In this document: positions 43,704 to 53,473 of the stretch, in pieces
How positions within the stretch are numbered: position 1 is the stretch's first letter
Layout: each line of letters begins with the position of its first letter
Assembly: GCF_000284255.1 (NCBI RefSeq)
Contig: NC_017075.1
Span: 1,984,001 to 2,048,000 of the forward strand
Length of the DNA: 64,000 bases
Direction of reading: 5' to 3'
Origin: Rubrivivax gelatinosus IL144
GTDB taxonomy: Bacteria; Pseudomonadota; Gammaproteobacteria; Burkholderiales; Burkholderiaceae_C
Program-made: the position numbers and the translations under genes
Notes under the pieces: generated by a model
What the model was told of the DNA's origin: nothing
Seen by the model: the letters and a program-made list of their open reading frames with translations, nothing else
Databases searched by the model: none

Positions 43704-44552
43704 ATGAGCGTCCACGTCACCGACACCCCCGCGGCCGCCTCGCGCCCGCGCCTGAACCTCGTGCGCCTGCGCGAGATGGCCGCGCGAGACGAGCCGATCG
43801 CGATGCTGACCTGCTACGAGGCCACGCTGGCCCGCCTGGTCGACGCAGCCGGCGTCGACGTCGTGCTCGTCGGCGACTCGCTGGGCAACGTCGTGCAGGG
43901 CCGCTCGAGCACGCTGCCGGTGGACCTGGGCCACATGGCCTATCACACCGAATGCGTCGCGCGCGGGCTGTCCTCGGCCTGGCTGATCGGCGACCTGCCG
44001 TTCGGCAGCTACGAAGCCTCGCCGCAGCAGGCGCTGGAGTCGGCGATCACGCTGATGCGCGCCGGCGCCCAGATGGTCAAGCTCGAAGGCGGCGGGCCGA
44101 TGGTCGAGACGGTGCGTTTCCTCGTCGACCGCGGCATCCCCGTCTGCGCCCACCTGGGGCTGACGCCGCAGCGGGTGCACGCGCTGGGCGGCTTCCGCGT
44201 CCAGGGCCGCGACGCCGCCGGCGCCGAGACGCTGGTGGCCGACGCCCAGGCGATGGCCCAAGCCGGTGCCGCGATGCTGGTGCTCGAACTGGTGCCCTCG
44301 GCCGTCGCGCGCCAGGTGCGTGCCGCCGCGCCCGGGCTGATCACGATCGGCATCGGTGCCGGCCCCGACACCCACGGCCAGGTGCTGGTGCTGCACGACA
44401 TGCTGGGCTGGACGCCGGGCCGCCGGCCGCGCTTCGTGCACGACTTCAGCCGCGACGGCGAACACACGCGCAGCGTGCAGGACGCCGCCGCCGCCTACGT
44501 CGCCGAGGTCAAGGCCCGGCGTTTCCCCGACCCCGTGCAGCACGGCTACTGA
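43704..44552 (+). CDS. panB: 3-methyl-2-oxobutanoate hydroxymethyltransferase PanB
   Basis: A 282-residue enzyme that makes ketopantoate from 2-oxoisovalerate and methylene-tetrahydrofolate, the first step to pantothenate and CoA. Motifs: [47 protein letters not shown], and [20 protein letters not shown]. The start at 43704 is close to a CATAAT element that may be the -10 box. panC follows after six bases. Length is normal for the family. Confidence 0.95.
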   Translation: MSVHVTDTPAAASRPRLNLVRLREMAARDEPIAMLTCYEATLARLVDAAGVDVVLVGDSLGNVVQGRSSTLPVDLGHMAYHTECVARGLSSAWLIGDLPFGSYEASPQQALESAITLMRAGAQMVKLEGGGPMVETVRFLVDRGIPVCAHLGLTPQRVHALGGFRVQGRDAAGAETLVADAQAMAQAGAAMLVLELVPSAVARQVRAAAPGLITIGIGAGPDTHGQVLVLHDMLGWTPGRRPRFVHDFSRDGEHTRSVQDAAAAYVAEVKARRFPDPVQHGY

Positions 44553-45404
<852 letters not shown>

Positions 45405-45543
45405 GAGTTCTCAGGCCGGGACGGCACGAACTGTCAACGCTTGTGGGTTCGCCGAGCGGGCCCGTGGGTTTTTCGGAGATAATAGCTGTGCGTCGCGGCC
45501 TTCGGGTCGTCGACGTTCGTCTATTTCTCTTCATGACCTTCAA

Positions 45544-45575
45544 TATCCCGCGGGCTTGCCCGCGGGATACTTTTT
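45544..45575 (+). terminator. Intrinsic terminator after panBC
   Basis: TATCCCGCGGGC and GCCCGCGGGATA form a perfect 12-bp stem with loop TT, followed by C and five T. On the opposite strand no T run follows, so it acts for the rightward transcript. The gap 45405-45593 has no gene. Confidence 0.88.
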
Positions 45576-45593
45576 CAAGGTTACAGACGAGTT

Positions 45594-46160
45594 TCACGCG
45601 CCGATCGGCAGGATACTCCGACCATATTGCGCGTGGAGCACCTCGGCCATCGCCAGGTAGATCGCCGAGAGACCGCAGACGATGCCCTCGAAGCCGGCGA
45701 TCATGCCGATCGTCGCCGAGCCGCTGAAGTCGCGTGCGGCGAGCAGCGCGAACAGCAGCGTCAGGCTGCCGAACACGAACTGGATCGCGCGGTTGCTGCG
45801 CCAGGTGCCGACCCACATCCAGGCCGTGAACACGCCCCACATCACCAGGTACCAGCCCATGAAGCCCTCGGGCGTCGCGTCGGCCCAGCCGAGCTTGGGC
45901 AGCACGATCAGCGCCACCAGCGAGAGCCAGAAGAAGCCGTAGCTGACGAAGGCGGTGAGGCCGAAGGTGTTGCCTTTGCGGAACTCGAGGATGCCCGCGA
46001 CGATCTGCGCGGCGCCGCCGTAACAGAGGCCCATGGCGAGCACCATGGCGCTCATCGGGAAGAATCCTGCGTTGTGGATGTTGAGCAGGACGGTGGTCAT
46101 GCCGAACCCCATCAGGCCGAGCGGCGCAGGGTTGGCGAAGTGATCGTTGGAAGCAGACAT
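45594..46160 (-). CDS. Acetate/succinate uptake transporter (SatP/GPR1 family)
   Basis: A 188-residue inner-membrane protein with six helices. The family motif [18 protein letters not shown] is at residues 10-27, and [26 protein letters not shown] is the second conserved block. These proteins import acetate or succinate, likely as hexamers. An upstream palindrome (46200-46226) lies between this gene and the azoreductase gene and may be an operator. Confidence 0.92.
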   Translation of the reverse strand: MSASNDHFANPAPLGLMGFGMTTVLLNIHNAGFFPMSAMVLAMGLCYGGAAQIVAGILEFRKGNTFGLTAFVSYGFFWLSLVALIVLPKLGWADATPEGFMGWYLVMWGVFTAWMWVGTWRSNRAIQFVFGSLTLLFALLAARDFSGSATIGMIAGFEGIVCGLSAIYLAMAEVLHAQYGRSILPIGA

Positions 46161-46199
46161 GCGAGCCCTCGCGGAGGCTGGATAAAAGGCTCGCGACTG

Positions 46200-46226
46200 T
46201 ATCAGGGTATACCCTAAATTCTGATA
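46200..46226. promoter_or_regulatory. Palindromic operator candidate upstream of acetate transporter
   Basis: AGGGTATACCCT (46204-46215) is a perfect 12-bp palindrome, and TATCAG (46200) with CTGATA (46221) form a wider pair. It stands 40-65 bases upstream of the transporter start. The remainder of the gap 46161-46480 contains no gene. Confidence 0.45.
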
Positions 46227-46480
46227 TCCGATGGTCCTGCTGCGAGATTTCCCGGGGAATGATCGGGATATTCAATGAACTGATCGCCGGCGCCACTGGA
46301 AGCGGTCAGGCGCTGTTCGAATTTTTGCAACAGAGGCGTCGAGACCGGCGAACGGCGCGCCCGCGCGCAACGCCCAGAATTGCTTCCGTACCGAAAGCGC
46401 TCCTCGGTGACGCTGCCCCAGCGGGGCGTGCAAAGCGATCGAACAGCGCCGCCGGCCCGACTTTCCTACAGGACTGCACG

Positions 46481-47080
46481 ATGAAGATCCTCCAGATCAA
46501 TGCCAGCGCCCGCCGCGAAGGCGCCAACTCGACCCGTGTCGCCAACGACGTCGTCGCCGGCCTGCGCGCCGCGAACCCGGATGCCGAACTGACCGTGCGC
46601 GACCTCGCCGCCAACCCGCTGCCGGTGCTCGACGAAGCCGCGCTGGGCGCGCTGTTCACCCCCGCCGAAGCGCGCACGCCGGAGCAGGCGGCCCGCGTGG
46701 CCGTGGCCGACGCTGCCGTCGCCGAACTGCAGGCCCACGACGTCATCGTGCTCGGCGTGCCGATGTACAACTTCGGCGTGCCGGTGCAGTTCAAGAACTG
46801 GATCGACTCGGTGGCCCGCGCCGGCATCACCTTCCGCTACACCGCCAACGGCCCCGAAGGCCTGGTCACCGGCAAGAAGGTCATCGTCGCGCTGGCGCGC
46901 GGCGGCATCTACCGCGACACGCCGTCGGACTCGCAGGTGCCCTACCTGAAGTCGGTGCTGGGCTTCCTCGGCATGACCGACGTGCGTTTCGTCTACGCCG
47001 AAGGCCTGAACATGGGCCCGGAAGCCGCGGCACGCGGCTTCGCGCAGGCTCAAGCCGACATCGCTGCCGCGCTGGCATGA
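46481..47080 (+). CDS. azoR: FMN-dependent NADH-azoreductase
   Basis: A 199-residue flavodoxin-fold quinone/azo reductase. It begins [20 protein letters not shown], the phosphate-binding loop for [28 protein letters not shown] is the central AzoR motif, and [10 protein letters not shown] and [19 protein letters not shown] close the fold. It uses NADH to reduce quinones and azo dyes in the cytoplasm. It stands alone, divergent from the acetate transporter. Confidence 0.93.
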   Translation: MKILQINASARREGANSTRVANDVVAGLRAANPDAELTVRDLAANPLPVLDEAALGALFTPAEARTPEQAARVAVADAAVAELQAHDVIVLGVPMYNFGVPVQFKNWIDSVARAGITFRYTANGPEGLVTGKKVIVALARGGIYRDTPSDSQVPYLKSVLGFLGMTDVRFVYAEGLNMGPEAAARGFAQAQADIAAALA

Positions 47081-47126
47081 TCGTCCGCGGCGGCAGGTGC
47101 CGCCGCAGACATCCCCCGAGGAGCCC

Positions 47127-47627
47127 GTGACGATCGCCTTGCCCGCCCATGAACTGCAGATGACGGTGTTGATGACCCCGGACACCGCCAACTTCTCGGG
47201 CAAGGTGCACGGCGGGGTCATCCTGCGCCACCTCGACCAGGTGGCCTACGCCTGCGCCAGCCGCTACGCCGGGCGCTACGTCGTCACGCTGAGCGTCGAC
47301 CAGGTGATGTTCCGCCAGCCGATCCAGGTCGGCGAACTGGTCACCTTCCTCGCCTCGGTCAACCACACCGGCCGCTCCTCGATGGAGATCGGCATCAAGG
47401 TGCTGGCCGAGGACATCCGCGCCGGCGTCGTGCGCCACGTCAACAGCTGCTTCTTCACGATGGTCGCGGTCGACGACGGCGGCCAGCCGGTGGCCGTGCC
47501 GCCGCTGGAAGTGCGCACGCCCGACCAGAAGCGCCGCCATGCCGCGGCCGAGATGCGCCGCGCGATGCGGCGCGAGATGGAAGCCAAGGCCGCCGCGATC
47601 CACGAGGCGCACGCGCGCGGCGAATGA
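47127..47627 (+). CDS. Acyl-CoA thioesterase, YciA-like hotdog protein
   Basis: A 166-residue hotdog thioesterase. The YciA/BACH pattern is seen in MTPDTANFSGKVHGGVILRH, LDQVAYACASRYAG, VTLSVDQVMFRQPIQVGELV, and MEIGIKVLAEDI. The GTG at 47127 follows GAGGAG closely; a GTG at 47097 would add ten residues. The C-terminal 40 residues are highly basic and Ala-rich, with a likely helix (AAAEMRRAMRREMEAKAAAI). It should cut CoA from a range of acyl-CoA in the cytoplasm. Confidence 0.88.
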   Translation: MTIALPAHELQMTVLMTPDTANFSGKVHGGVILRHLDQVAYACASRYAGRYVVTLSVDQVMFRQPIQVGELVTFLASVNHTGRSSMEIGIKVLAEDIRAGVVRHVNSCFFTMVAVDDGGQPVAVPPLEVRTPDQKRRHAAAEMRRAMRREMEAKAAAIHEAHARGE

Positions 47628-47642
47628 CGCCGCGCAGCGGCC

Positions 47643-48668
47643 TCAGCCGCCGGTGACGGCGTCGGCCGGCGTGCGCCAGGCGCTGGGCGGCGGCGGTTCG
47701 GGCGAGAGTTCCAGCGGCTGGCCGTGCGGCGTGGCCAGCGCGCGGTCGACCAGCGCGCGCGACAGCGGCGACGCGAAGGTCTGGATGAAGTCGTAGGCGT
47801 AGTCGCGCAGGTAGATGCCGCGGCGCACCGCCAGCCGCGTCGTGTTCACCTCGAACAGATGGCGCACGTCGATCGCGTGCAGGCCGTGGTCGCGCGCCGG
47901 GTCGTAGGCGATCGAGGCGATGATGCCCACGCCCAGGCCGAGTTCGACGTAGGTCTTCACGACGTCGGCGTCCATCGCCGCGAGCACGATCTCGCGGCCC
48001 AGGTTCTCGCGCTCGAAGGCTTCGTCGATGTGGCGACGGCCGGTGTAGCCGGGTTCGTAGGTCACCAGCGGGAACTGCGCCAGGCGCTCCAGCGTCAGGC
48101 CCACGCCCTGGCGGTCCTCTTCGGCCAGCGCATGGCCTTGCGGCACGACGACGACGTGGCTCCAGCGGTAGCAGGGCAGGGCGACGAGTTCGTCGTAGTC
48201 GGCCAGCGCCTCGGTGGCGACGCCGATGTCGGCTTCGCCGTCGATCAGCCAGCGCGCGATCTGGCGCGGCGAACCCTGGTTCAGGTGCAGCGTGACCTGC
48301 GGGTTGGCGGCGAGGAAGTCGCGCACCACCGGCGGCAGCGCGTAGCGCGCCTGCGAGTGCGTCGCCGCCACCGTCAGCGTGCCGCTGCCGGCGCGCGCGA
48401 AGTCGGCGCCGGCGCGCTTCAGGTTGTCGGATTCGGCGAGCAGGCGCTCGATGATCGGCAGCGCCACCTTGCCCGGCTCGGTGAGCCCGGTCAGGCGCTT
48501 GCCGACACGCACGAAGAGGTCGACGCCGAGTTCGTCCTCGAGCTCGCGCACCTGGCGGCTGACGCCCGGCTGCGAGGTGTGCAGCACCTCGGCGACCGAG
48601 GTGAGGTTGAAGCGTTGCCGGACGGCTTCGCGGACGGCGCGGAGTTGCTGGAAGTTCACGCTGCGCAT
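47643..48668 (-). CDS. CysB-family LysR-type regulator
   Basis: A 341-residue regulator. The winged helix-turn-helix reads FNLTSVAEVLHTSQPGVSRQ then VRELEDELGVDLFVR, followed by GKRLTGLTEPGKVAL, all CysB-like. The effector domain (ATHSQARYALPPVVRDFLAA, NPQVTLHLNQGSPRQIA) is the CysB sulfate/acetylserine pocket type with TxSQ near the ligand. CysB and Cbl control sulfur assimilation. A Pro-rich C-terminal tail is unusual. It diverges from flagellin, with a CGAATCGATTCG palindrome at 48696-48707 in between. Confidence 0.88.
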   Translation of the reverse strand: MRSVNFQQLRAVREAVRQRFNLTSVAEVLHTSQPGVSRQVRELEDELGVDLFVRVGKRLTGLTEPGKVALPIIERLLAESDNLKRAGADFARAGSGTLTVAATHSQARYALPPVVRDFLAANPQVTLHLNQGSPRQIARWLIDGEADIGVATEALADYDELVALPCYRWSHVVVVPQGHALAEEDRQGVGLTLERLAQFPLVTYEPGYTGRRHIDEAFERENLGREIVLAAMDADVVKTYVELGLGVGIIASIAYDPARDHGLHAIDVRHLFEVNTTRLAVRRGIYLRDYAYDFIQTFASPLSRALVDRALATPHGQPLELSPEPPPPSAWRTPADAVTGG

Positions 48669-48837
48669 GGTGCAGGCGTTGTTTGCATGAACGAACGAAT
48701 CGATTCGCCGACCCTCATGCGTTCAGCGAATAAGTGATCTTGCAGCCGGTCGTTTAAGAAATTCCGCGGGCCGTCGCCCTGTGGTGACGAGACCGAGGCG
48801 CAACGTACTCGGACCACCACCCCACCGGAGCACCGTC

Positions 48838-49749
48838 ATGCTGAGCCTTCATACCAACGCCGCGTCTCTGTCCACGCAGAACTCCGTCGGCAACACGCAG
48901 CGTTCGCTGTCCTCGTCGATGTCCAAGCTGGGCACCGGCTATCGCATCAACTCGGCGATGGACGACGCCGCCGGCCTGCAGATCGCCACCCGCCTGGACG
49001 CCCAGACCCGCGGCATGGCCGTCGCCCAAAAGAACACCCAGAACGGCATCTCGATGATGCAGACCGCCGAAGGCGCGTTCGCCGAGACGACCAGCATCCT
49101 GCTGCGCATGAAGGATCTGGCGACCGAAGCCGCCAACGGCTCGTCGACCGCCGACGACAAGACCGCGATGCAGTCGGAATACGACGCGCTGGGCCGCGAA
49201 CTGACCAACATCGTCAAGAACACCTCCTTCGGTGGCCAGAAGCTGTTCGGCGTCGGCACCGACGCGGCGGCCGTCACCGGCGGCACGAGCACGCTGGGCA
49301 AGGGCACCGGCGTCACGTTCCAGATCGGCTCGAGCGCCGCTGAAACGATGGTCGTCAACGTCTCCGACGCCCTGGGCAAGCTGACCGCCGACGACGGCAG
49401 CCTGGGCAAGGCCAGCGCGGCCTACGTCACGACCGCCGACGCGACGACGGTCGGCACCGAGCTGACCGGCGCCGCCAACGCGACGATCACCAAGCTCGAC
49501 CAGGCCATCGCCGACGTCGGCACGGTGCGCTCGGCGCTGGGCGCGGCGTCCAACCGCCTCGACCACGTCTACAACAACCTGTCGAACATGAGCACGAACA
49601 CGTCGGCCGCCAAGAGCCGCATCATGGACGTCGACTACGCCAGCGAGACCGCCAACATGACCTCCAAGCAGCTGCTGCTGCAGGCCGGCACCTCGATGCT
49701 CAAGCAGAGCGGCAGCATGTCGCAGCTCGCCCTGTCGCTGCTGAACTGA
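48838..49749 (+). CDS. Flagellin
   Basis: A 303-residue flagellin, the filament subunit secreted by the flagellar export machine. The N-terminal D0/D1 region reads HTNAASLSTQNSVGNTQRSL, then LGTGYRINSAMDDAAGLQIA, and the C-terminal D0 reads ETANMTSKQLLLQAGTSMLK, then QSGSMSQLALSLL. The central variable domain is short and rich in Thr/Ser/Ala, offering many sites for O-glycosylation. It is short relative to Salmonella flagellin, as in lateral and many beta-proteobacterial filaments. A glycosyltransferase gene follows. A hairpin (49789) lies between them. Confidence 0.95.
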   Translation: MLSLHTNAASLSTQNSVGNTQRSLSSSMSKLGTGYRINSAMDDAAGLQIATRLDAQTRGMAVAQKNTQNGISMMQTAEGAFAETTSILLRMKDLATEAANGSSTADDKTAMQSEYDALGRELTNIVKNTSFGGQKLFGVGTDAAAVTGGTSTLGKGTGVTFQIGSSAAETMVVNVSDALGKLTADDGSLGKASAAYVTTADATTVGTELTGAANATITKLDQAIADVGTVRSALGAASNRLDHVYNNLSNMSTNTSAAKSRIMDVDYASETANMTSKQLLLQAGTSMLKQSGSMSQLALSLLN

Positions 49750-49788
49750 GTCCGACGAGCGGCGCGCCAGCGCCGCCCGCGTCGCCAG

Positions 49789-49818
49789 GGCCGACCGGCA
49801 TCGCCGGCCGGCCTTCTT
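49789..49818 (+). terminator. Probable terminator after flagellin
   Basis: GGCCGACCGGC and GCCGGCCGGCC pair with one mismatch around a 3-base loop, followed by TTCTT. It should stop most of the strong flagellin transcript before the glycosyltransferase gene. Confidence 0.6.
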
Positions 49819-49867
49819 GCCGTCAACCGGCCGCGGCCGGCACGGCTCTTCTTCGAGGAGCAGGCGC

Positions 49868-51787
49868 ATGGCGCTGCAGGATGTCCGCCGCAACGACCGG
49901 TACGACACGAACTGGCGTGCCGGCGTCGCCGCCGTCGGCGCCGGGCGCTGGGGCGAGGCCGAACGGGGTTTCCAGCGCGCGGTGCAGGCCTCTCCCGGGG
50001 CCCACGCCGCCTGGCTGTACCTGGCGCGAGCGCAGCTGCAGCTGGGCAAGCTCGACAGCGCGGTCGCCGCGGCGCGCCGGGCGCTGGCGCTGAAGGCCGG
50101 CGACGCGGTCGCCGCGATGCTGCTCGGCGAATGCCTGACGCACCGCCATCGCCATGCCGAGGCCGCCGAGGTGCTCGAAGCCGCGCTTGCGGCGAACCCG
50201 GCCACGCCCGAACTGCTGTCGGCGCTGGGCAGCGCGCTGCTGCTGGCGCAGCGGCCGCAGGACGCGATCACGCGGCTGATCCAGGCCAGCATGCTGAGCC
50301 CGGCCGACGCGCTGCTGCACTACCGCCTGGGCCTGGCCTTCAAGCGCCTGGGCGCCGAGAGCCAGGCGGCGATCTGTTTTCGCACCGCGCTGTCGGTCGA
50401 CCACGACGGCGCGATCGCGCCGCTGGCGCTGCCGCTGCTCGTCAGCTCCAGCCAGCAGAGCTGCGACTGGAGCGAGCTCGAGCGCGACGGCGCGGCGCTG
50501 CTCGCGCTGCTCGACGTCGCCAGCGTCGAACGCGGCGGCGAGATCTCGCCGTTCTCGCTGCTGTCGCTGCCCAGCAGCCGCGCCCAGCAGCGCCACGCCG
50601 GCGCGCTGCACACCCGCCACCTGCTGCAGGGCCTGCGCCCGTCGCTGCCGCCGCCGGGGCCGCGCCGCCCGGGGCGCGTGCGCGTCGGCTACCTGTCTTC
50701 GGACTTCCACAACCACGCCACGGCGCTGCTGATGGTCGGCCTGCTCGAGTGCCGCGACCGCGAGCGCTTCGAGGTCTTCGCCTACACCCACAGCGCGCCT
50801 GACGGCAGCCCGCTGCAGCAGCGCCTGCTGGCCGCCTGCGACCAGGTCGTCGACGTCGCCCGCCTGAGCGACACCGAGGTCGCCGAGCGCATGCGCCGCG
50901 ACGGCGTGGACATCGGCGTCGACCTCAAGGGCCACACGCGCGGCACGCGCATGACGGTGTTCGCGCAGCGTCCGGCGCCGGTGCAGGTCTCCTTCCTCGG
51001 CTACCCGGGCAGCACCGGCGCCGACTACCTCGACTACGTCATCGGCGACCCCGTCGTCACGCCGCTGGCGCACGCCGCGGACTACAGCGAGTGCATCGCC
51101 CAGATGCCGCACTGCTACCAGCCCAACGACCACCGCCGCGCGCTGCCGCCGGCGCCGCCGCGTGCCGAGCTCGGCCTGCCCGAGGACGCGCTGGTGCTGT
51201 GCTGCTTCAACCAGAGCTACAAGATCACGCCCGAGGTGCTGGCGCTGTGGGCGCGCGTGCTGCACGAGCTGCCGCAGGCGGTGCTGTGGCTGCTGGCCTG
51301 GAACGCCGACGGCCAGCGCCGGCTGCTGGCCGCGCTCGAGGCGCTGGGCATCGGCGCCGAGCGTGTCGTCTTCGCCGAGCGCCTGCCGGTCGACCAGCAC
51401 ATCGCGCGGCTGCGCGCCGCCGACCTGTTCCTCGACACCTGGCCGTACAACGCGCACACCACCGCCAGCGAGTCCTTGTGGGCCGCGGTGCCGGTGCTGA
51501 CCGTGCCCGGCGAGACCTTCGCCTCGCGCGTGGCCGCCAGCCTGGTCGCCGCCTGCGGCCTGCCCGAGCTGGCCTGCGCCGACGCCGAGGACTACGTGCG
51601 TACCGCCGTCGAACTCGGGCGCTCGCCCGAACGCCTGCAGGCCCTGCGCTGCCATCTGGACGCGCGGCGCGCGGGCCTGCCGCTGTTCGACACCGAGCGC
51701 TACACGCGCGACTACGAGGCGCTGCTGCTGCGCATGCACGAGCGCCGGCTGCAGGGGCTGGCGCCGGCGGCGCTGCCCGCGGCCTGA
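49868..51787 (+). CDS. TPR-containing O-GlcNAc-transferase-like glycosyltransferase
   Basis: A 639-residue cytoplasmic protein. Residues 15-200 are TPR repeats (AHAAWLYLARAQLQLGKLDS, ALLHYRLGLAFKRLGAES), and residues 265-625 are a GT41 (OGT/SPINDLY-type) domain: RVRVGYLSSDFHNHATALLM, DLKGHTRGTRMTVFAQRPAP, VQVSFLGYPGSTGADYLDYV, CCFNQSYKITPE, DLFLDTWPYNAHTTASESLW. It likely moves a sugar to Ser/Thr of a protein. The gene just upstream is flagellin with a Ser/Thr-rich centre, a likely target. ATG at 49868 follows GAGGAG. An HD-GYP-type gene follows after 14 bases. Confidence 0.9.
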   Translation: MALQDVRRNDRYDTNWRAGVAAVGAGRWGEAERGFQRAVQASPGAHAAWLYLARAQLQLGKLDSAVAAARRALALKAGDAVAAMLLGECLTHRHRHAEAAEVLEAALAANPATPELLSALGSALLLAQRPQDAITRLIQASMLSPADALLHYRLGLAFKRLGAESQAAICFRTALSVDHDGAIAPLALPLLVSSSQQSCDWSELERDGAALLALLDVASVERGGEISPFSLLSLPSSRAQQRHAGALHTRHLLQGLRPSLPPPGPRRPGRVRVGYLSSDFHNHATALLMVGLLECRDRERFEVFAYTHSAPDGSPLQQRLLAACDQVVDVARLSDTEVAERMRRDGVDIGVDLKGHTRGTRMTVFAQRPAPVQVSFLGYPGSTGADYLDYVIGDPVVTPLAHAADYSECIAQMPHCYQPNDHRRALPPAPPRAELGLPEDALVLCCFNQSYKITPEVLALWARVLHELPQAVLWLLAWNADGQRRLLAALEALGIGAERVVFAERLPVDQHIARLRAADLFLDTWPYNAHTTASESLWAAVPVLTVPGETFASRVAASLVAACGLPELACADAEDYVRTAVELGRSPERLQALRCHLDARRAGLPLFDTERYTRDYEALLLRMHERRLQGLAPAALPAA

Positions 51788-51801
51788 GGAGCGCGCCGGC
51801 G

Positions 51802-52995
51802 GTGCTCAAGGAGATCGCGGTCGCCGACCTGCGTGTCGGCATGTTCGTGCACAAGATCTGCGGCTCGTGGATCGACCACCCGTTCTGGCGCACGCGTTTC
51901 GCGCTGCGCGAGGCCGAGGACGTCGCCAAGCTGCACAGCAGCGGGGTCGAGCGCCTGGTCATCGACCTCGAGCGCGGCGTCGACGTGCTGCCGGCGCTGG
52001 TGCCGGTCGACGAGCCGCTGTCCGACGCGACACCCGAGCCGGCGCCGCCGCCGGAGCCGCCGCGTGTCGGCCGCGACTACGTGCAGGCCGCGGCGCTGTG
52101 CCGGCGCAGCCTGGCACCGCTGCGCTCGCTGCACGACAGCGTGCGCCTGGGGCGCGCCGTCGCCACCGAGGCCTGCGAGCACCTGGTCGACGAGATCGTC
52201 GACTCGGTCGAGTACGAGCCGACGCTGCTCGTCGCCGTCGCCCGGCTGAAGGCCGCCGACGAGTACCTGTACCTGCACGCGCTGGCGGTGTCGGCGCTGA
52301 TGGTCGCGCTCGGCCGCCAGATGGGGCTGGCGACGCCGCAGCTGCGCGAGGCCGCGCTCGCCGGGCTGCTGCTGGACATCGGCAAGGCTCGGCTGCCGTC
52401 CGAGCTGCTGACGCGCCCGGCGCGGCTGCAGGGCGACGAGCTGGCGCTGATGCGCCGCCACGCCGAGATCGGCCACGCGCTGCTGTCGCGCCTGGACGGC
52501 GTGCCGCGCAGCGTGCTCGACGCCGTGCGCCACCACCACGAGCGCCTGGACGGCAGCGGCTACCCCGACAAGTTGCGCGCCGAGGCCATTCCCGCTTTCG
52601 CGCGCATGGCCGCGGTCTGCGACGCCTACGACGCCGTGACCTCGCGCCGGCCCTATCGCGCGCCCTGGGACCCGGGGCTGGCGATGCGCCACCTGGCGCA
52701 GTCGCCGCGCGAGTTCGACGCGGTGATCGTGCAGCACTTCGTCAAGGCGGTCGGCATCTATCCGACCGGCACGCTGCTGCGGCTGAAGTCCGAGCGCCTG
52801 GCGGTCGTCGTCGGCCGCGGGGCCTCACTGCTGACGCCGCGTGTGCGGGTCTTCTACTCGGTCGACGAACGCCATGCGATCGAGCCCTTCGATCTCGATC
52901 TGTCCGATCCGCGCTGCGAGGACGCAGTCGCCGGCATCGAGCCACCGGAGGCCTGGCGTTTCCCGGGGCTGGAGCAGCTCTGGCTGCGTGGGTGA
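51802..52995 (+). CDS. HD-GYP-like protein with altered HD motif
   Basis: A 397-residue protein of the cyclic-di-GMP phosphodiesterase type. The N-terminal DUF3391 part is EIAVADLRVGMFVHKICGSW. The HD-GYP domain has H159 (YLYLHALAV), then LLLDIGKARLP where canonical proteins read LLHDIGK, so the His of the HD pair is Leu191 next to D192. HAEIGHALL, RHHHERLDGSGYPD and GYP (253-255) remain. Loss of this metal ligand may reduce or end hydrolysis and leave a binding or scaffold protein. GTG start at 51802, 14 bases after the glycosyltransferase, so it is in a flagellar-linked operon. A terminator is at 53299. Confidence 0.85.
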   Translation: MLKEIAVADLRVGMFVHKICGSWIDHPFWRTRFALREAEDVAKLHSSGVERLVIDLERGVDVLPALVPVDEPLSDATPEPAPPPEPPRVGRDYVQAAALCRRSLAPLRSLHDSVRLGRAVATEACEHLVDEIVDSVEYEPTLLVAVARLKAADEYLYLHALAVSALMVALGRQMGLATPQLREAALAGLLLDIGKARLPSELLTRPARLQGDELALMRRHAEIGHALLSRLDGVPRSVLDAVRHHHERLDGSGYPDKLRAEAIPAFARMAAVCDAYDAVTSRRPYRAPWDPGLAMRHLAQSPREFDAVIVQHFVKAVGIYPTGTLLRLKSERLAVVVGRGASLLTPRVRVFYSVDERHAIEPFDLDLSDPRCEDAVAGIEPPEAWRFPGLEQLWLRG

Positions 52996-53016
52996 TCGGC
53001 GTTTGGCCTAGGTCTG

Positions 53017-53200
53017 GCTCTCGCGCTGCGTGCCGCCTTGCTTGGTTCGTGAGCATTGGATGTGAGGGACGGCCGGCGGTCAAAGGCCTCGGCGTGCCAC
53101 GATCGCCGGGTGGCCGGTTCCGTTCATGTCCTCCGGCCCGGCAAGCCGGGCCTCCTCCTGATACTTCACTCCACCGGCCACCCGGCGCCCGCGGCAGGGC
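53017..53200. repeat. Dispersed repeat, copy A, left of cassette island
   Basis: Part 1 (about 53017-53118: GGCTCTCGCGCTG, then TTCGTGAGCATTGGATGTGA) and part 2 (53120-53177, read on minus as GGAGTGAAGTATCAGGAGG, a GCCCGGC/GCCGGGC hairpin, and GGACATGAACG), then GCCACCCGGCGCCCGCGGC. The same units recur at 55476-55765. The gap 52996-53473 has no gene. Confidence 0.65.
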
Positions 53201-53298
53201 GGTGCTGGGGCTGTTCGCTCGGGGGTGGCGGACCTCCCCCCGAAGGCGGGCGGTGGGCTTGGCGGCGGACGTGGGGCGGCACAGAATCATCTGTAACC

Positions 53299-53322
53299 GA
53301 CGCCGCTTTCGGCGTCATTTTT
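53299..53322 (+). terminator. Intrinsic terminator left of cassette island
   Basis: GACGCCG and CGGCGTC form a perfect stem with loop CTTT, followed by ATTTTT. It probably ends the transcript from flagellin/glycosyltransferase/HD-GYP before the AT-richer island. Confidence 0.8.
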
Positions 53323-53473
53323 ACGCCTGCACCGCGGGTCGCTCGGCGACGGAAATCTCAAGCGCGACAAGGGCTTGAGTTGTCGTCCAGGGTGTCTGTT
53401 ACGCGAGCGTTGGATTTGTTATGTGGCGTCTGGTTGCTGCATATAACAATAGTTGGTCACTTTAGGAGTCGCC

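Noticed and set aside
53281..53408. A second attC before the first cassette
   Set aside because: A GTTGGAT core-like site exists at 53409, but no matching RYYYAAC with paired arms was found; the hairpin at 53299 is better explained as a terminator.
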